A stretch of DNA of 64,000 nt from Bacteroidia bacterium (GTDB lineage Bacteria > Bacteroidota > Bacteroidia > Flavobacteriales > Flavobacteriaceae): assembly GCA_030425285.1 (NCBI GenBank), contig JAUIAY010000010.1:19485-83484 (forward strand), given 5' to 3'. Positions 56,379 to 64,000 of this stretch are shown here, in pieces (position 1 is the stretch's first letter; each line of letters starts with the position of its first letter). The notes under the pieces were generated by a model. That model was not told the DNA's origin, searched no databases, and was given only the letters and a program-made list of their open reading frames with translations. The position numbers were made by a program, and so were the translations under genes.

Positions 56379-57410
56379 CTATAAATGGGCTTTAATATTG
56401 TATTCGGAATGTAATTTTTGAATTTGTTCCGGTCTTCCTAAAACAATGATTTTAGAGTTGGGTCCCAAGCGTTGGTCTGCTTCAGGATTAACCAGATATT
56501 CACCATCGCCATTTTTGAAACCAATCACATTGCAACCTGTTTTTTTGCGTAAGTCCAAATCGCGAATGGTTTTGGCCTCAGAAGTGTCATATAGTTCATC
56601 TACTGATATTTCTTCTATATTGATGTTAGCTTTACCAACAATGGATAAATTATCTATAAACTCAATTAAATCCGGGACCACAACCAAAGACGCCATGTGG
56701 TCTCCGCCTATTTTATCAGGAAGAATGACATTGTTTGCCCCTGCCAATTTCAATTTTTTATAAGATGTTTCTTGTGATGCTCGACTTATAATAGTCATCT
56801 CACTGTTAATTTGCCTGGCTGATAACACGACAAAAAGATTATCAGCATCATTTGGTAAAGCCGAAATTAGCGTACTCGCTCGCTCGATACCTGCCTGCAA
56901 CAAAATATCATCTTCATTAGCATTTCCATGAATAAACGGAACCAACTCATTTTGGTATTTATCAATAATTTCCTTATCCCTTTCTATTACTACAAAAGGT
57001 TTTTTATAGGCTATTAGTTTGGTAACGGCCTGCTTTCCGTTTCGACCATAACCACATACAATAATATGGTTGGTTAGACTATCTATTTTCTTTTGCATCT
57101 TTCTTTGTTTTAATTCGTCAATACTATTTTGGCTCAAAATATACTCTGTGATAATCTTCAATGCATAACCAACTATTACCACACTGGCCAATATTAAAAA
57201 AATGGTAAATATCTTTGAAGGGTCATCCAGCGGGCGAACTTCACCAAAGCCAACGGTAGTAATGGTTATAACCGTCATATACAAGGCGTTAATCCATGAA
57301 TAACCTGACAAGACTTTAAAACCGATAACACCAATAAATAAAAGTGCCACTAGCAGAATAACCGCAGTGTAAATTTTAGATCGGAATAAGCGCAGTATTT
57401 TATTACTCAT
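56379..57410 (-). CDS. potassium channel with RCK (TrkA-N) domain
   Basis: 343 residues. Two transmembrane helices flank a pore with selectivity filter TVGFGE (52-57); a cytoplasmic RCK-N Rossmann domain follows (HIIVCGYGRNGKQA, then VVIERD), and then an RCK-C domain (GCNVIGFKNGDGEYLVNP). MthK/Kch-like architecture, gated by ligand on the RCK ring. 2 bp behind the PspC-like gene, so the two are co-transcribed. Confidence 0.92.
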   Translation of the reverse strand: MSNKILRLFRSKIYTAVILLVALLFIGVIGFKVLSGYSWINALYMTVITITTVGFGEVRPLDDPSKIFTIFLILASVVIVGYALKIITEYILSQNSIDELKQRKMQKKIDSLTNHIIVCGYGRNGKQAVTKLIAYKKPFVVIERDKEIIDKYQNELVPFIHGNANEDDILLQAGIERASTLISALPNDADNLFVVLSARQINSEMTIISRASQETSYKKLKLAGANNVILPDKIGGDHMASLVVVPDLIEFIDNLSIVGKANINIEEISVDELYDTSEAKTIRDLDLRKKTGCNVIGFKNGDGEYLVNPEADQRLGPNSKIIVLGRPEQIQKLHSEYNIKAHL

Positions 57411-57412
57411 TT

Positions 57413-57640
57413 TTATAAATCAAAAACCGATGAGCGTTTGGTGTATAATAAATCCTTTATTCGCATCCAAAAAGCAATGAACAAATACAAGGCAAAACCA
57501 AAGCCCAATGTCACAAAAGTCAGGTACATAAACGAGGTTCGGACCACCTTGGCGCGTATTCCCAAACGGTCAGCAATCCTCTGGCACACATAGTATCCAT
57601 GCTTCTGAAAATACAATAATGCTTTGTAAAAAATGTTCAT
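57413..57640 (-). CDS. PspC-like membrane protein
   Basis: 75 residues: MNIFYKALLYFQKHGYYVCQRIADRLGIRAKVVRTSFMYLTFV resembles a compact PspC domain (ADRLGIxxxxVR then hydrophobic helix). One central membrane segment and a second possible one. It lacks a partner phage-shock gene; its 2-bp spacing to the K+ channel gene suggests joint function. Confidence 0.75.
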   Translation of the reverse strand: MNIFYKALLYFQKHGYYVCQRIADRLGIRAKVVRTSFMYLTFVTLGFGFALYLFIAFWMRIKDLLYTKRSSVFDL

Positions 57641-57758
57641 ACTGCAATGTAATAATTATTTGAAAATTTGTTGCACATGTAGCTACTTATAATATTTCTA
57701 TACTTACGTCTGACTAGGTTATTTTAGTTATTATATTTGTTTATGACCATTTAATGCA

Positions 57759-58964
57759 ATGAAATACTTATTGACCAAAATAACATTTATACTCTTGTGT
57801 TGTTTTTCAACCATCTCTTTGGCACAAGAAAAGAAAAAAGATTCTACCAAAAGTTGGGATATAGATTATGGCACAAAAGGTTTAGAAATAACATCACCAA
57901 ACAATCAATATTCCATACACGTTCAAAGCAGATTCCAATTTCGCTTTGCTACACCAAACGATCAAGACCCGATTACTTTTGACGATTATGATGGAGAAAG
58001 CAACACTGTTTTTAAAATCAATAGATCCAGACTAAAGGTTGGCGGTCACGCCTATAAAACATGGCTAAAGTACTATTGGGAATATGACTTTGGAAGTTCA
58101 AACCTTTTAGATTTTAGGGTCATGATTGAGCGCTGGAAATGGTTAAACCTAAAAGTAGGGCAATGGAAAGTTGAATACTCCCGAGAAAGGCGCATAAGCA
58201 GTGGCGAACAACAGTTAGTTGACAGATCCATACTGAACAGACCTTTTACAATTGACCGCCAACAAGGCATTGAACTTTATGGAAGACTGGAAGGTAAAGG
58301 CAGTTTAGACTTTAGTTATTGGATAGCTGCATTAACAGGTACTGGTCGTGGAAACACATTTAATGATGACAACCATCTTATGTATTTTGGGAGGTTTCAG
58401 TGGAATGTTTTTGGTGAAGATTTAGGTTTTGAAAGTAGCGATTTGGAGTTTCATGAAACCCCTGAAGCCATTATTGCCGTGGCTGGCGTGACTAATAGGA
58501 GTGCCTATACACGGTTTTCTTCCAATGGTGGCGGCGAAATGATTGGTTTTGAAGATTCTGAAAACGGACAGTATCGGGTTAACCAAATAAATCTGGAAAC
58601 CGCTTTTGTTTATAATGGATTTAGTTGGCAATCCGAATTTCACACAAAACAAATAATAGATAAGTTTAACAACAATGCCAAAACAACCTTAAGAGGCTAT
58701 TATCTACAAGCAGGCTTTTTAGGGCACAATACTTTCAAATGGTGGCCAAAGCCATTGGAAATTGCCACTAGGTATGCGCATTATGTTCCTGATAAAGAAG
58801 TTATTCACAACAACGAGAATGAGCTATCATTGGCACTAAACTGGTTTTTTAAAGGACACAAGAACAAGTTGACTATGGAATTCAGCAGGTTTGACTACGA
58901 AACTATTGAAGGGACATTGGATAACACTTCTCGTTTTAGGATTCAATGGGATATTTCCTTCTAA
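57759..58964 (+). CDS. outer-membrane porin, phosphate-selective (O/P) type
   Basis: 401 residues with signal peptide (FILLCCFSTISLAQ). Aromatic alternating strands (YSIHVQSRFQFRFATP, WLKYYWEYDFG, NKLTMEFSRFDYE) and the terminal FRIQWDISF are those of the porin_O_P family. The predicted function is ion, perhaps phosphate/anion, diffusion. The stop codon region overlaps the convergent DUF2851 gene by 4 bp. Confidence 0.85.
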   Translation: MKYLLTKITFILLCCFSTISLAQEKKKDSTKSWDIDYGTKGLEITSPNNQYSIHVQSRFQFRFATPNDQDPITFDDYDGESNTVFKINRSRLKVGGHAYKTWLKYYWEYDFGSSNLLDFRVMIERWKWLNLKVGQWKVEYSRERRISSGEQQLVDRSILNRPFTIDRQQGIELYGRLEGKGSLDFSYWIAALTGTGRGNTFNDDNHLMYFGRFQWNVFGEDLGFESSDLEFHETPEAIIAVAGVTNRSAYTRFSSNGGGEMIGFEDSENGQYRVNQINLETAFVYNGFSWQSEFHTKQIIDKFNNNAKTTLRGYYLQAGFLGHNTFKWWPKPLEIATRYAHYVPDKEVIHNNENELSLALNWFFKGHKNKLTMEFSRFDYETIEGTLDNTSRFRIQWDISF

Positions 58965-60238
58965 AAAGATCTGTCTAAAAGCGAATTTCCAATAGCACAC
59001 TGCAAACACCTTTTCTTATCGCAATAGGCTGTTTTAAGCTGAATGAGTGCTTGCGAATATCCAGCCGAGTTTGGTAAGGCCCTTATATCCTGAAACTTGG
59101 AAACAATACTGTTTTTCTCTGAAGGAATCTGTTGTATTAAATCAAAAATGGATTCGGTTATATTTTGTCCCTGACTTTTGGCATAGGCAAATTTTATCGG
59201 TACAATCGTGTTAATAATCAATAGGTGTATAAAAGATTTGGTCAATCCTTTTTTTGATTTTCTTGAAGGTGTTCCAAAGTTATAATGTACTTCCCAATAG
59301 TTGGATGTAGACACTTCAAACAATCTGTAAATGCTATCCAAATCATTACACTTTATAATACTGGAAAACAAATTGGGATGTGTATGGTACAATCTAGCCA
59401 ACTGCGACAAACGAATGGTTGGAAAATTGGTGGGACGCAGCCTAAAAAACTGTACTGGCAGCACCTGTGCATTATCTAATGAAAACTTATGCTTTACAAA
59501 AGTATATTTCTTGATTAATTCATCATAATAGCTATCTTCATGTTGCTTGTCTAACAACCCAGCTTGTCCAAAAAACAAAGCTTCTAAATTTTGCTGATTA
59601 GATTGTAATTTTCTAATGATTGAAAAATCGAAGGAAGTTGCCATGCTCAAAAAAGCCTCACCGTTGATATTGAGCCCAAAGTTTTTGGCCAGCATAGCAA
59701 ACAATACCGCTTCCCAATTGTTTTTTGATTTTAACAACAGATTCCCGATAACTAGAGACTTTTGCTCCAAACGTTCAAAGTAGAGACGCTCCAACCAATT
59801 GGAAACGATGAAATCATCTACTTGTGCAAAGTCTTTTTCACAATAAATCCATTGATTTTGCTTTTGGAAAAGTTGGTTATAATTATTTAGAAACTTACTA
59901 TCTACAATTGATTTTAACTCTAATGTGGGAATAGCCGTATTGTCTTTTCTGAACACATCAGTATCATGCTCCCAAACCACATGCAAGATGACGTTGTCAT
60001 AATTGACATCTGTTTCATGATGGTGTACATACCAGTCACTGGATTTTATATGAATTTCTACATTACCAGCCCATAATTGCCCATCAATACTTATTTGGGC
60101 ATTAAAAAAATCAGGGCCTGCACCCAAATTGTGCTGACCCAATGATTTGATAACAACCGGTTGGTTTTGGGTTGTCTTTAAGTTGGTAGATTGGAATTTG
60201 TTGAACTTCCAGATATGGTGCAGTAGGGTTTCTTGCAT
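58961..60238 (-). CDS. DUF2851 family protein
   Basis: 425 residues starting MQETLLHHIWKFNKFQSTNLKTT, with GPDFFNAQISIDGQLWAGNVEIHIKSSDWYVHHH (shortened here: GPDFFNAQI, WAGNVEIHIKSSDW, HHH), the hallmark of DUF2851. The N-terminal GPDF...VEIH...DW pattern looks nuclease-like (PD-(D/E)XK style), but that is my inference. C-terminal CxxCxxxxxxxC Cys cluster (CDKKRCLQCAIG). Confidence 0.85.
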   Translation of the reverse strand: MQETLLHHIWKFNKFQSTNLKTTQNQPVVIKSLGQHNLGAGPDFFNAQISIDGQLWAGNVEIHIKSSDWYVHHHETDVNYDNVILHVVWEHDTDVFRKDNTAIPTLELKSIVDSKFLNNYNQLFQKQNQWIYCEKDFAQVDDFIVSNWLERLYFERLEQKSLVIGNLLLKSKNNWEAVLFAMLAKNFGLNINGEAFLSMATSFDFSIIRKLQSNQQNLEALFFGQAGLLDKQHEDSYYDELIKKYTFVKHKFSLDNAQVLPVQFFRLRPTNFPTIRLSQLARLYHTHPNLFSSIIKCNDLDSIYRLFEVSTSNYWEVHYNFGTPSRKSKKGLTKSFIHLLIINTIVPIKFAYAKSQGQNITESIFDLIQQIPSEKNSIVSKFQDIRALPNSAGYSQALIQLKTAYCDKKRCLQCAIGNSLLDRSF

Positions 60239-60327
60239 TAAAACAAGTTACTAAAAATTACTTTTGATTTAAGAGCCTTTTATAAAAATCACTATTTTGT
60301 AGGTCCACAATTAAGCAATGTCTTTTT

Positions 60328-60858
60328 ATGTATGCCCTTTTCACTCTTTTATTTTTGATTACTCAAAATACTTTGATACTCTATGATTTTAACACAGAAA
60401 GCCAAGCTAATGATTGGCTGGTTGTCGATGATGTTGTAATGGGTGGGCGCTCTGATGGCAATTTTTACATAGACGAAAACGGCCATGGCGTTTTTGAAGG
60501 TACTATATCGTTAGAAAATGATGATGGTTTTTCCTCTATTAAGCATGATTGCAGAACTATTGAAGTTAAAGGATATTCCAAAATAAGGTTGCGCGTAAAA
60601 GGAGACGGCAACACATATCAATTACGTTTAAAAAGCAAAAGAACTGACAAACATTCCTACAGAGCCTATTTTAATTCGTCAAATAACTGGGGAACTATCG
60701 ATATCCCTATTAAAGCTTTGTTGCCCGTTTTTCGTGGTAAAGAATTAGACATGCCTAACTTCCCTAATCAAACCATTGAAGAAATCAGTATTCTAATAAG
60801 CAATAATGAATCGCTAACATTTAAGTTGCTCATTGACAAAATTGAATTGGTGAAATAA
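60328..60858 (+). CDS. CIA30-domain protein
   Basis: 176 residues with N-terminal hydrophobic segment (MYALFTLLFLITQNTL). The body is the galactose-binding-like CIA30 domain: DWLVVDDVVMGGRSDG, DDGFSSIKHD, YQLRLKSKRTDKHSYRAYF. In mitochondria the family assists complex I assembly; in bacteria its function is unknown. A 38-nt repeated sequence begins 33 bp after its stop. Confidence 0.85.
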   Translation: MYALFTLLFLITQNTLILYDFNTESQANDWLVVDDVVMGGRSDGNFYIDENGHGVFEGTISLENDDGFSSIKHDCRTIEVKGYSKIRLRVKGDGNTYQLRLKSKRTDKHSYRAYFNSSNNWGTIDIPIKALLPVFRGKELDMPNFPNQTIEEISILISNNESLTFKLLIDKIELVK

Positions 60859-60891
60859 TACGTATTTGGATCGATAAATCATAAAATCAAA

Positions 60892-60929
60892 CTTGACTTT
60901 GTAAAATAAAAAGTCGAACTTCGTTTAAC
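60892..60929 (+). repeat. 38-nt boundary repeat, copy 1
   Basis: Identical at 36 of 38 positions to 63798-63835, same orientation. Its last ten bases TTCGTTTAAC start the outer inverted repeat of the cassette-like unit. Both copies precede a small unknown gene. Confidence 0.85.
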
Positions 60930-60981
60930 GTCGTATATAAATCATTAAAACGATATCATATACCCAAGTTGTAACACATTT
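60920..60981 (+). repeat. left boundary site of a cassette-like unit
   Basis: Consists of TTCGTTTAACG (60920-60930), a small foldable core GTATAT (60933-60938) / ATATAC (60958-60963), and GTTGTAACACATTT (60968-60981). The first element is repeated inverted at 61525-61535, the last at 61395-61408. Between this site and the start codon at 61032 is 50 bp of leader with ACCGACACGGAAAA, similar to sequence at 63888-63900. Confidence 0.75.
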
Positions 60982-61031
60982 GACCGACACGGAAAAACAA
61001 CCTTAAATCTGAACAAAATTGCAATCTGAAT

Positions 61032-61394
61032 ATGAAAAAAATTAAATTGACACGTGAAAGCGTTGCAATGGGAGATGATATTGACGCACCTCATTTTTTG
61101 GAAATTGACATAGAACCAAACTGGACAATAACTGAAATTTTAAAATATATTTCCAATATTAATTATTTACCGAAAATAAGTGGCGGAAGAGCAACTTGGA
61201 GTGTAGCCATTAGTGAACCAATAGCTGTTTTGACACAAGAAAACCCGAACGAACCATTGCTGATTTGCCTTCCTGATTATCCTTATCACGGAATGAGAGG
61301 TTTCGTTGAATTTGACCATATCCACTTCAATTATCACGCACAGAAAAAAGCAAGTGAAGTATTTGAGGTGTTATCAAGATTTAAAATAAAATAA
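61032..61394 (+). CDS. hypothetical protein, cargo of the cassette-like unit
   Basis: 120 residues (MKKIKLTRESVAMGDDIDAPHF...), soluble and mixed alpha/beta, with an Asp/His-containing FVEFDHIHFNYHAQKK segment and CLPDYPYHGMRG. No signal peptide or membrane segment; not recognised. Size, single-gene context and nested repeats recall integron or other gene-cassette cargo, which is often of unknown function. The stop is followed within a few bases by the inner inverted repeat. Confidence 0.75.
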   Translation: MKKIKLTRESVAMGDDIDAPHFLEIDIEPNWTITEILKYISNINYLPKISGGRATWSVAISEPIAVLTQENPNEPLLICLPDYPYHGMRGFVEFDHIHFNYHAQKKASEVFEVLSRFKIK

Positions 61395-61535
61395 AAACGT
61401 GTTACAACAACGTGTATAATTAATTGCGGCTGAAATTCCTAACGGAATTTCATTCTTATTAATTATCTTTGGTTTACAGCGGAAAATGACTGCGTCCTTT
61501 TCCGCAACTAATCATACACAAGACCGTTAAACGAA
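61395..61535 (+). repeat. right boundary site: large foldable palindrome
   Basis: AAACGTGTTACAAC (61395-61408) is the inverted copy of the left inner repeat. Then GTGTATAATTAATTGCGG (61412-61429) pairs at 16 of 18 positions with CCGCAACTAATCATACAC (61502-61519), enclosing two perfect 8-bp hairpins: GAAATTCC/GGAATTTC (61432-61451) and GCGGAAAA/TTTTCCGC (61479-61505). It ends with CGTTAAACGAA (61525-61535), the inverted outer repeat. No gene lies in 61395-61559. Confidence 0.85.
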
Positions 61536-61559
61536 ACTTTATAAAACTGCTCAATAATT

Positions 61560-62867
61560 TTACTTTACAATAAATCTTATAGATTGAAAACCATGATAGG
61601 TATAGAGCACTAAAAAATAGTGCCCAGCCTGCAAACTTGATGCATTCCAATTTATGGAGTGGTTTCCAGCTAGTTTTCTTTCCTTTGTTATAGTTTGTAT
61701 TCTTTGACCAGAGGTATTATAAACACTTAACTCACAATAGGTATTATTGATTAATTGCAATTCTATTGTGGCTTCACTTTCAATAATATTAGAATCTTTT
61801 ATAGCTAGTGAATGTCCTTTTGGCTTTACTACTTCAAATTCGTCAATACTTAAAAGAGAGGGATCTACATATTTATAGACATTAATCCCTGATGTATACA
61901 TTAACGTATCATTTACTCTTTGAAAACGGTTGAAACTTTGCCCAATTGTTGGCTTATACTCCCAAGAGTTCCCTCCATTTAATGTTTCATAAAACAGGTT
62001 TCCAAAACCTCCAACCCAACCAATGTCTTCGTTTAAAAATCCTATTCCTTGCATAGTCCCAGAAGTGTTACTGGTAACAATTGTTTCCATATTCCAGTTT
62101 TGTCCTCCATCAGTAGATTTAAAATACTGTGGACTAGGTTCAAATTCTTCGATGGATGCATACATAACATCATTACTTATCATTTGTAATTTCCATGACC
62201 TTTGGTTATTATGTTCACCAATAGCCAATTGAGACCATGTATCACCACCATCTGCGGTCCCAACAATAATAGCTTTCAAACCAGTACCTTGTGCACTTTG
62301 ACCAACTGCTAAACCTATGTTTTGGTCTTTAAAATAAATATCGACCAAGCCATTACATAAATTACCCATATTGATATAATTCCATGTTTCGCCTTGATTT
62401 ATTGATTTCATGATATAGGCATTCCCATAAAAAACACCTGTAATAAAAATAATATTCTCATCAACTGCGTGCATTCCACAAATTCCTGCTACGCTTACGG
62501 GTAAATTATTTGAAATATCTACCCAAGTAGCACCGCCATCAGTCGTTTTTAATAGTGTTGCTGTAGGGTTTCCATTTGCTAAAGTTCCGGCATAGCCTAT
62601 TTCTTCATTAAAAAATTCAACACTTCTAAAATATCTATCTGAATTATAATACTGCTGTGACCATGTTTCTCCACCATCTATTGTTTTTACTATTTGTCCG
62701 CCACCATCAACAACCCATCCTACATCAGGATTTACAAATTGCATATCTTCAAAACGCCAACCCAATGTATTTACATTTAGTGTTTGCCAAGTTTGGGCTT
62801 CAATAAAAAAGGATATGAGTATTAGAAAAAAAGAAAAGAGAAATTTTAAGTACGAATTGGTTTTCAT
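61560..62867 (-). CDS. secreted YCF48-like propeller protein with T9SS sorting domain
   Basis: 435 residues with signal peptide (FSFFLILISFFIEAQ). At least five repeats carry the KTTDGGATW / STDGGQNW motif of YCF48/BNR-type beta-propellers. Residues from about 355 form a type A C-terminal sorting domain (ELSVYNTSGQRI, GNHSINWNASSLQAGHYFLVL, FIVK), so the protein is exported and processed by the type IX secretion system. Ligand unknown. Confidence 0.9.
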   Translation of the reverse strand: MKTNSYLKFLFSFFLILISFFIEAQTWQTLNVNTLGWRFEDMQFVNPDVGWVVDGGGQIVKTIDGGETWSQQYYNSDRYFRSVEFFNEEIGYAGTLANGNPTATLLKTTDGGATWVDISNNLPVSVAGICGMHAVDENIIFITGVFYGNAYIMKSINQGETWNYINMGNLCNGLVDIYFKDQNIGLAVGQSAQGTGLKAIIVGTADGGDTWSQLAIGEHNNQRSWKLQMISNDVMYASIEEFEPSPQYFKSTDGGQNWNMETIVTSNTSGTMQGIGFLNEDIGWVGGFGNLFYETLNGGNSWEYKPTIGQSFNRFQRVNDTLMYTSGINVYKYVDPSLLSIDEFEVVKPKGHSLAIKDSNIIESEATIELQLINNTYCELSVYNTSGQRIQTITKERKLAGNHSINWNASSLQAGHYFLVLYTYHGFQSIRFIVK

Positions 62868-62934
62868 AACTTTTAAGTTTAATTACAAAACTATCTACAA
62901 TTAAACTCACCAAATAGTAAAAAAACGAAATAGG

Positions 62935-63741
62935 CTAATCTACTTTTAGGTTTAAAATATCTCCATCTGGACTGATGGATTTTAAAAACAATTTTGGATT
63001 GATACCCGTAAAATGTTTAAAATCTTTAATAAAATGTGCTTGGTCAAAATAGTTATAATTTAATGCCACTTGTGTTAATGATTGCTTTGGCTTTAGTTTC
63101 ATTTCATTAATTACTGCATTTATTCTAACTGTTCTTAAAAAAAGTTTGGGCGAAATACCTATTTCATTTTTAAACCGTTGTTGCAACCTCCTTATTCCTA
63201 CATATTTTTTAATAGTGTGTAGTGATTGATTGTTTTCTAATTCAACGAGCAAAGGTTTTAAGCTTTCATGGTTATTATAAGACAAAAAAGGTGAGAGATA
63301 ATTTTCAACAAGTTGAATCCTTTGTTTAACTGTTGAAGCCAAACAAATTTTTTCTTGCAGTATTTGCATTTTTGGTAGTTCCAAATGCATTAAATCTAAA
63401 CAGGTGTTGGTAAGGTAATGCATATCTACCTTCCAAATCTTATTGGAAACCCATGGGTAAAACTTAACGCCAAAAATGTTTAAAGAATCCTTTGGAAGCG
63501 ATAAGTCAAGGTGTTTTTTTATTTGGCCAAACGCATGAAATTTACTGGTTTTAGTTTGACTGCCTGAATCAGGAAAATCACATTGCCAAGGCGCACCTAG
63601 ATGAAACACCCAATCTACATAAGTGTCAGGTACAAATCTGTACTTTACATTTTCCAAATCACTTTCTGAAGATTTTAATGTCCAGAAATACGTAATTAGA
63701 TGCGCGTACTCTTTTGATGGTTTGAACTTTTCAAATAACAT
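62935..63741 (-). CDS. AraC family transcriptional regulator
   Basis: 268 residues. N-terminal sensor of the DUF6597 type (KPSKEYAHLITYFWTL, RFVPDTYVDWVFHLG) and C-terminal double helix-turn-helix (RRLQQRFKNEIGISPKLFLRTVRI, LTQVALNYNYFDQAHFIKDFKHFTGINPKLFL in two segments). The effector is unknown. It is 67 bp upstream of the YCF48-like gene on the same strand and might be co-transcribed with it. Confidence 0.9.
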   Translation of the reverse strand: MLFEKFKPSKEYAHLITYFWTLKSSESDLENVKYRFVPDTYVDWVFHLGAPWQCDFPDSGSQTKTSKFHAFGQIKKHLDLSLPKDSLNIFGVKFYPWVSNKIWKVDMHYLTNTCLDLMHLELPKMQILQEKICLASTVKQRIQLVENYLSPFLSYNNHESLKPLLVELENNQSLHTIKKYVGIRRLQQRFKNEIGISPKLFLRTVRINAVINEMKLKPKQSLTQVALNYNYFDQAHFIKDFKHFTGINPKLFLKSISPDGDILNLKVD

Positions 63742-63797
63742 AAGTGCTTTTCCAGTACACTAAAATAAAAAAACAGATTATATGTAGTTTTATAAAG

Positions 63798-63899
63798 CTT
63801 GCCTTTGTAAAATAAAAAGCCGAACTTCGTTTAACTGCTGATATAAACAATTGAAACAGTTCATATCAAAACATTGTACGCAATTTGCCCGAACCGAAA
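63798..63899 (+). repeat. second boundary repeat and leader
   Basis: 63798-63835 repeats the 38 nt at 60892. It is followed by a foldable core GATAT (63840-63844) / ATATC (63863-63867) and by ATTGTACGCAATTTGCCCGA, which parallels GTTGTAACACATTTGACCGA on the left side of the first unit. The order of elements is thus the same as at 60892-60990. Confidence 0.75.
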
Positions 63900-64000
63900 A
63901 TGGACGAAAACACTAAAAAACAAATCGAATTACATTCTGCTGGAGTAACAGTAAGACACAAAAGTTCATTTGAGGAATTGGTGCATTACTCGAACAGAAC
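63900..64000 (+). CDS. hypothetical protein, 3'-truncated by the window edge
   Basis: ATG at 63900 opens a frame of 33 codons to the end of the window (MDENTKKQIELHSAGVTVRH...FEELVHYSNR). It starts directly at the end of the second boundary leader. Not recognised; likely cargo of a second unit. Confidence 0.6.
   Translation, partial: MDENTKKQIELHSAGVTVRHKSSFEELVHYSNR

Noticed and set aside
60859..61031. CRISPR-like repeats or phage attachment near the right end
   Set aside because: Repeats occur as two copies and inverted pairs, not as regularly spaced arrays, and no cas or phage genes are present.
61395..61535. Right boundary as a classical integron attC site
   Set aside because: GTTAAAC at 61526 fits GTTRRRY, but the inner side lacks a matching RYYYAAC at the right place, sites occur on both sides of the gene, and no integron integrase is in the window.

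Overview
The window is chromosomal DNA from a member of the Bacteroidota, almost certainly a marine-type Flavobacteriaceae. Support comes from AT-rich sequence, a type IX secretion sorting domain (61560-62867), SusC/TonB-like and porin O/P-like outer-membrane proteins, many short lipoproteins, DUF4295 behind rpmG, DUF3467 behind rpoC, and TAnnTTTG -7 promoter elements. Most starts lack a Shine-Dalgarno sequence, and rpsU is the clear exception. I see no rRNA, phage genes, transposase or CRISPR array.

Layout. 1-15.9 kb: an unknown truncated gene; rimO; two lipoprotein genes on the other strand; then the ftsY/DUF4295/rpmG/rpmB/cinA/Hpt/FAH-hydrolase block; a DEDDh exonuclease, a TlpA-like lipoprotein, a 2-oxoacid dehydrogenase E2, a GT2 glycosyltransferase, recR, a sodium:solute symporter and a CoA-binding protein. 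16-27 kb: an outer-membrane beta-barrel protein, fabH, an S9 peptidase, htpG behind a sigma-54-like promoter, a VanX-like dipeptidase, an AlkB-like dioxygenase and an alpha/beta hydrolase. 27-31 kb: a four-gene SPFH/DUF4177/DUF1648/ribbon-helix-helix operon with repeats at its promoter, a DUF819 membrane protein and a DUF4369 lipoprotein. 31-36 kb: a tRNA-Thr, then manA-queD-idi, prfC, a (4Fe-4S) protein and DUF3467 with a decayed tandem copy of its 3' end.

36-49.4 kb is the information-processing cluster on the minus strand: tRNA-Thr(UGU), Tyr, Gly, Thr(GGU), tuf, tRNA-Trp, secE, nusG, rplK, rplA, rplJ, rplL, rpoB, rpoC. The E. coli thrU-tyrU-glyT-thrT-tufB-secE-nusG-rplKAJL-rpoBC order is kept, with tRNA-Trp added. 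Upstream of it lie rpsU, xerC and hpf. 51-60 kb: an operon of AGCS symporter, helix-hairpin-helix protein, acyl-CoA dehydrogenase and carboxypeptidase-regulatory-domain protein; a K+ channel with a PspC-like partner; a porin; DUF2851; and a CIA30-domain protein.

The right end (60.9-64 kb) is accessory and holds the most unusual structure. A single unknown gene (61032-61394) sits inside nested inverted repeats: an outer 11-bp pair, an inner 14-bp pair, and a foldable site at each end. A 38-nt sequence at the left boundary recurs at 63798-63835, immediately before another unknown gene that runs off the window. This looks like a one-gene cassette system with palindromic boundary sites; no recombinase for it is visible here.
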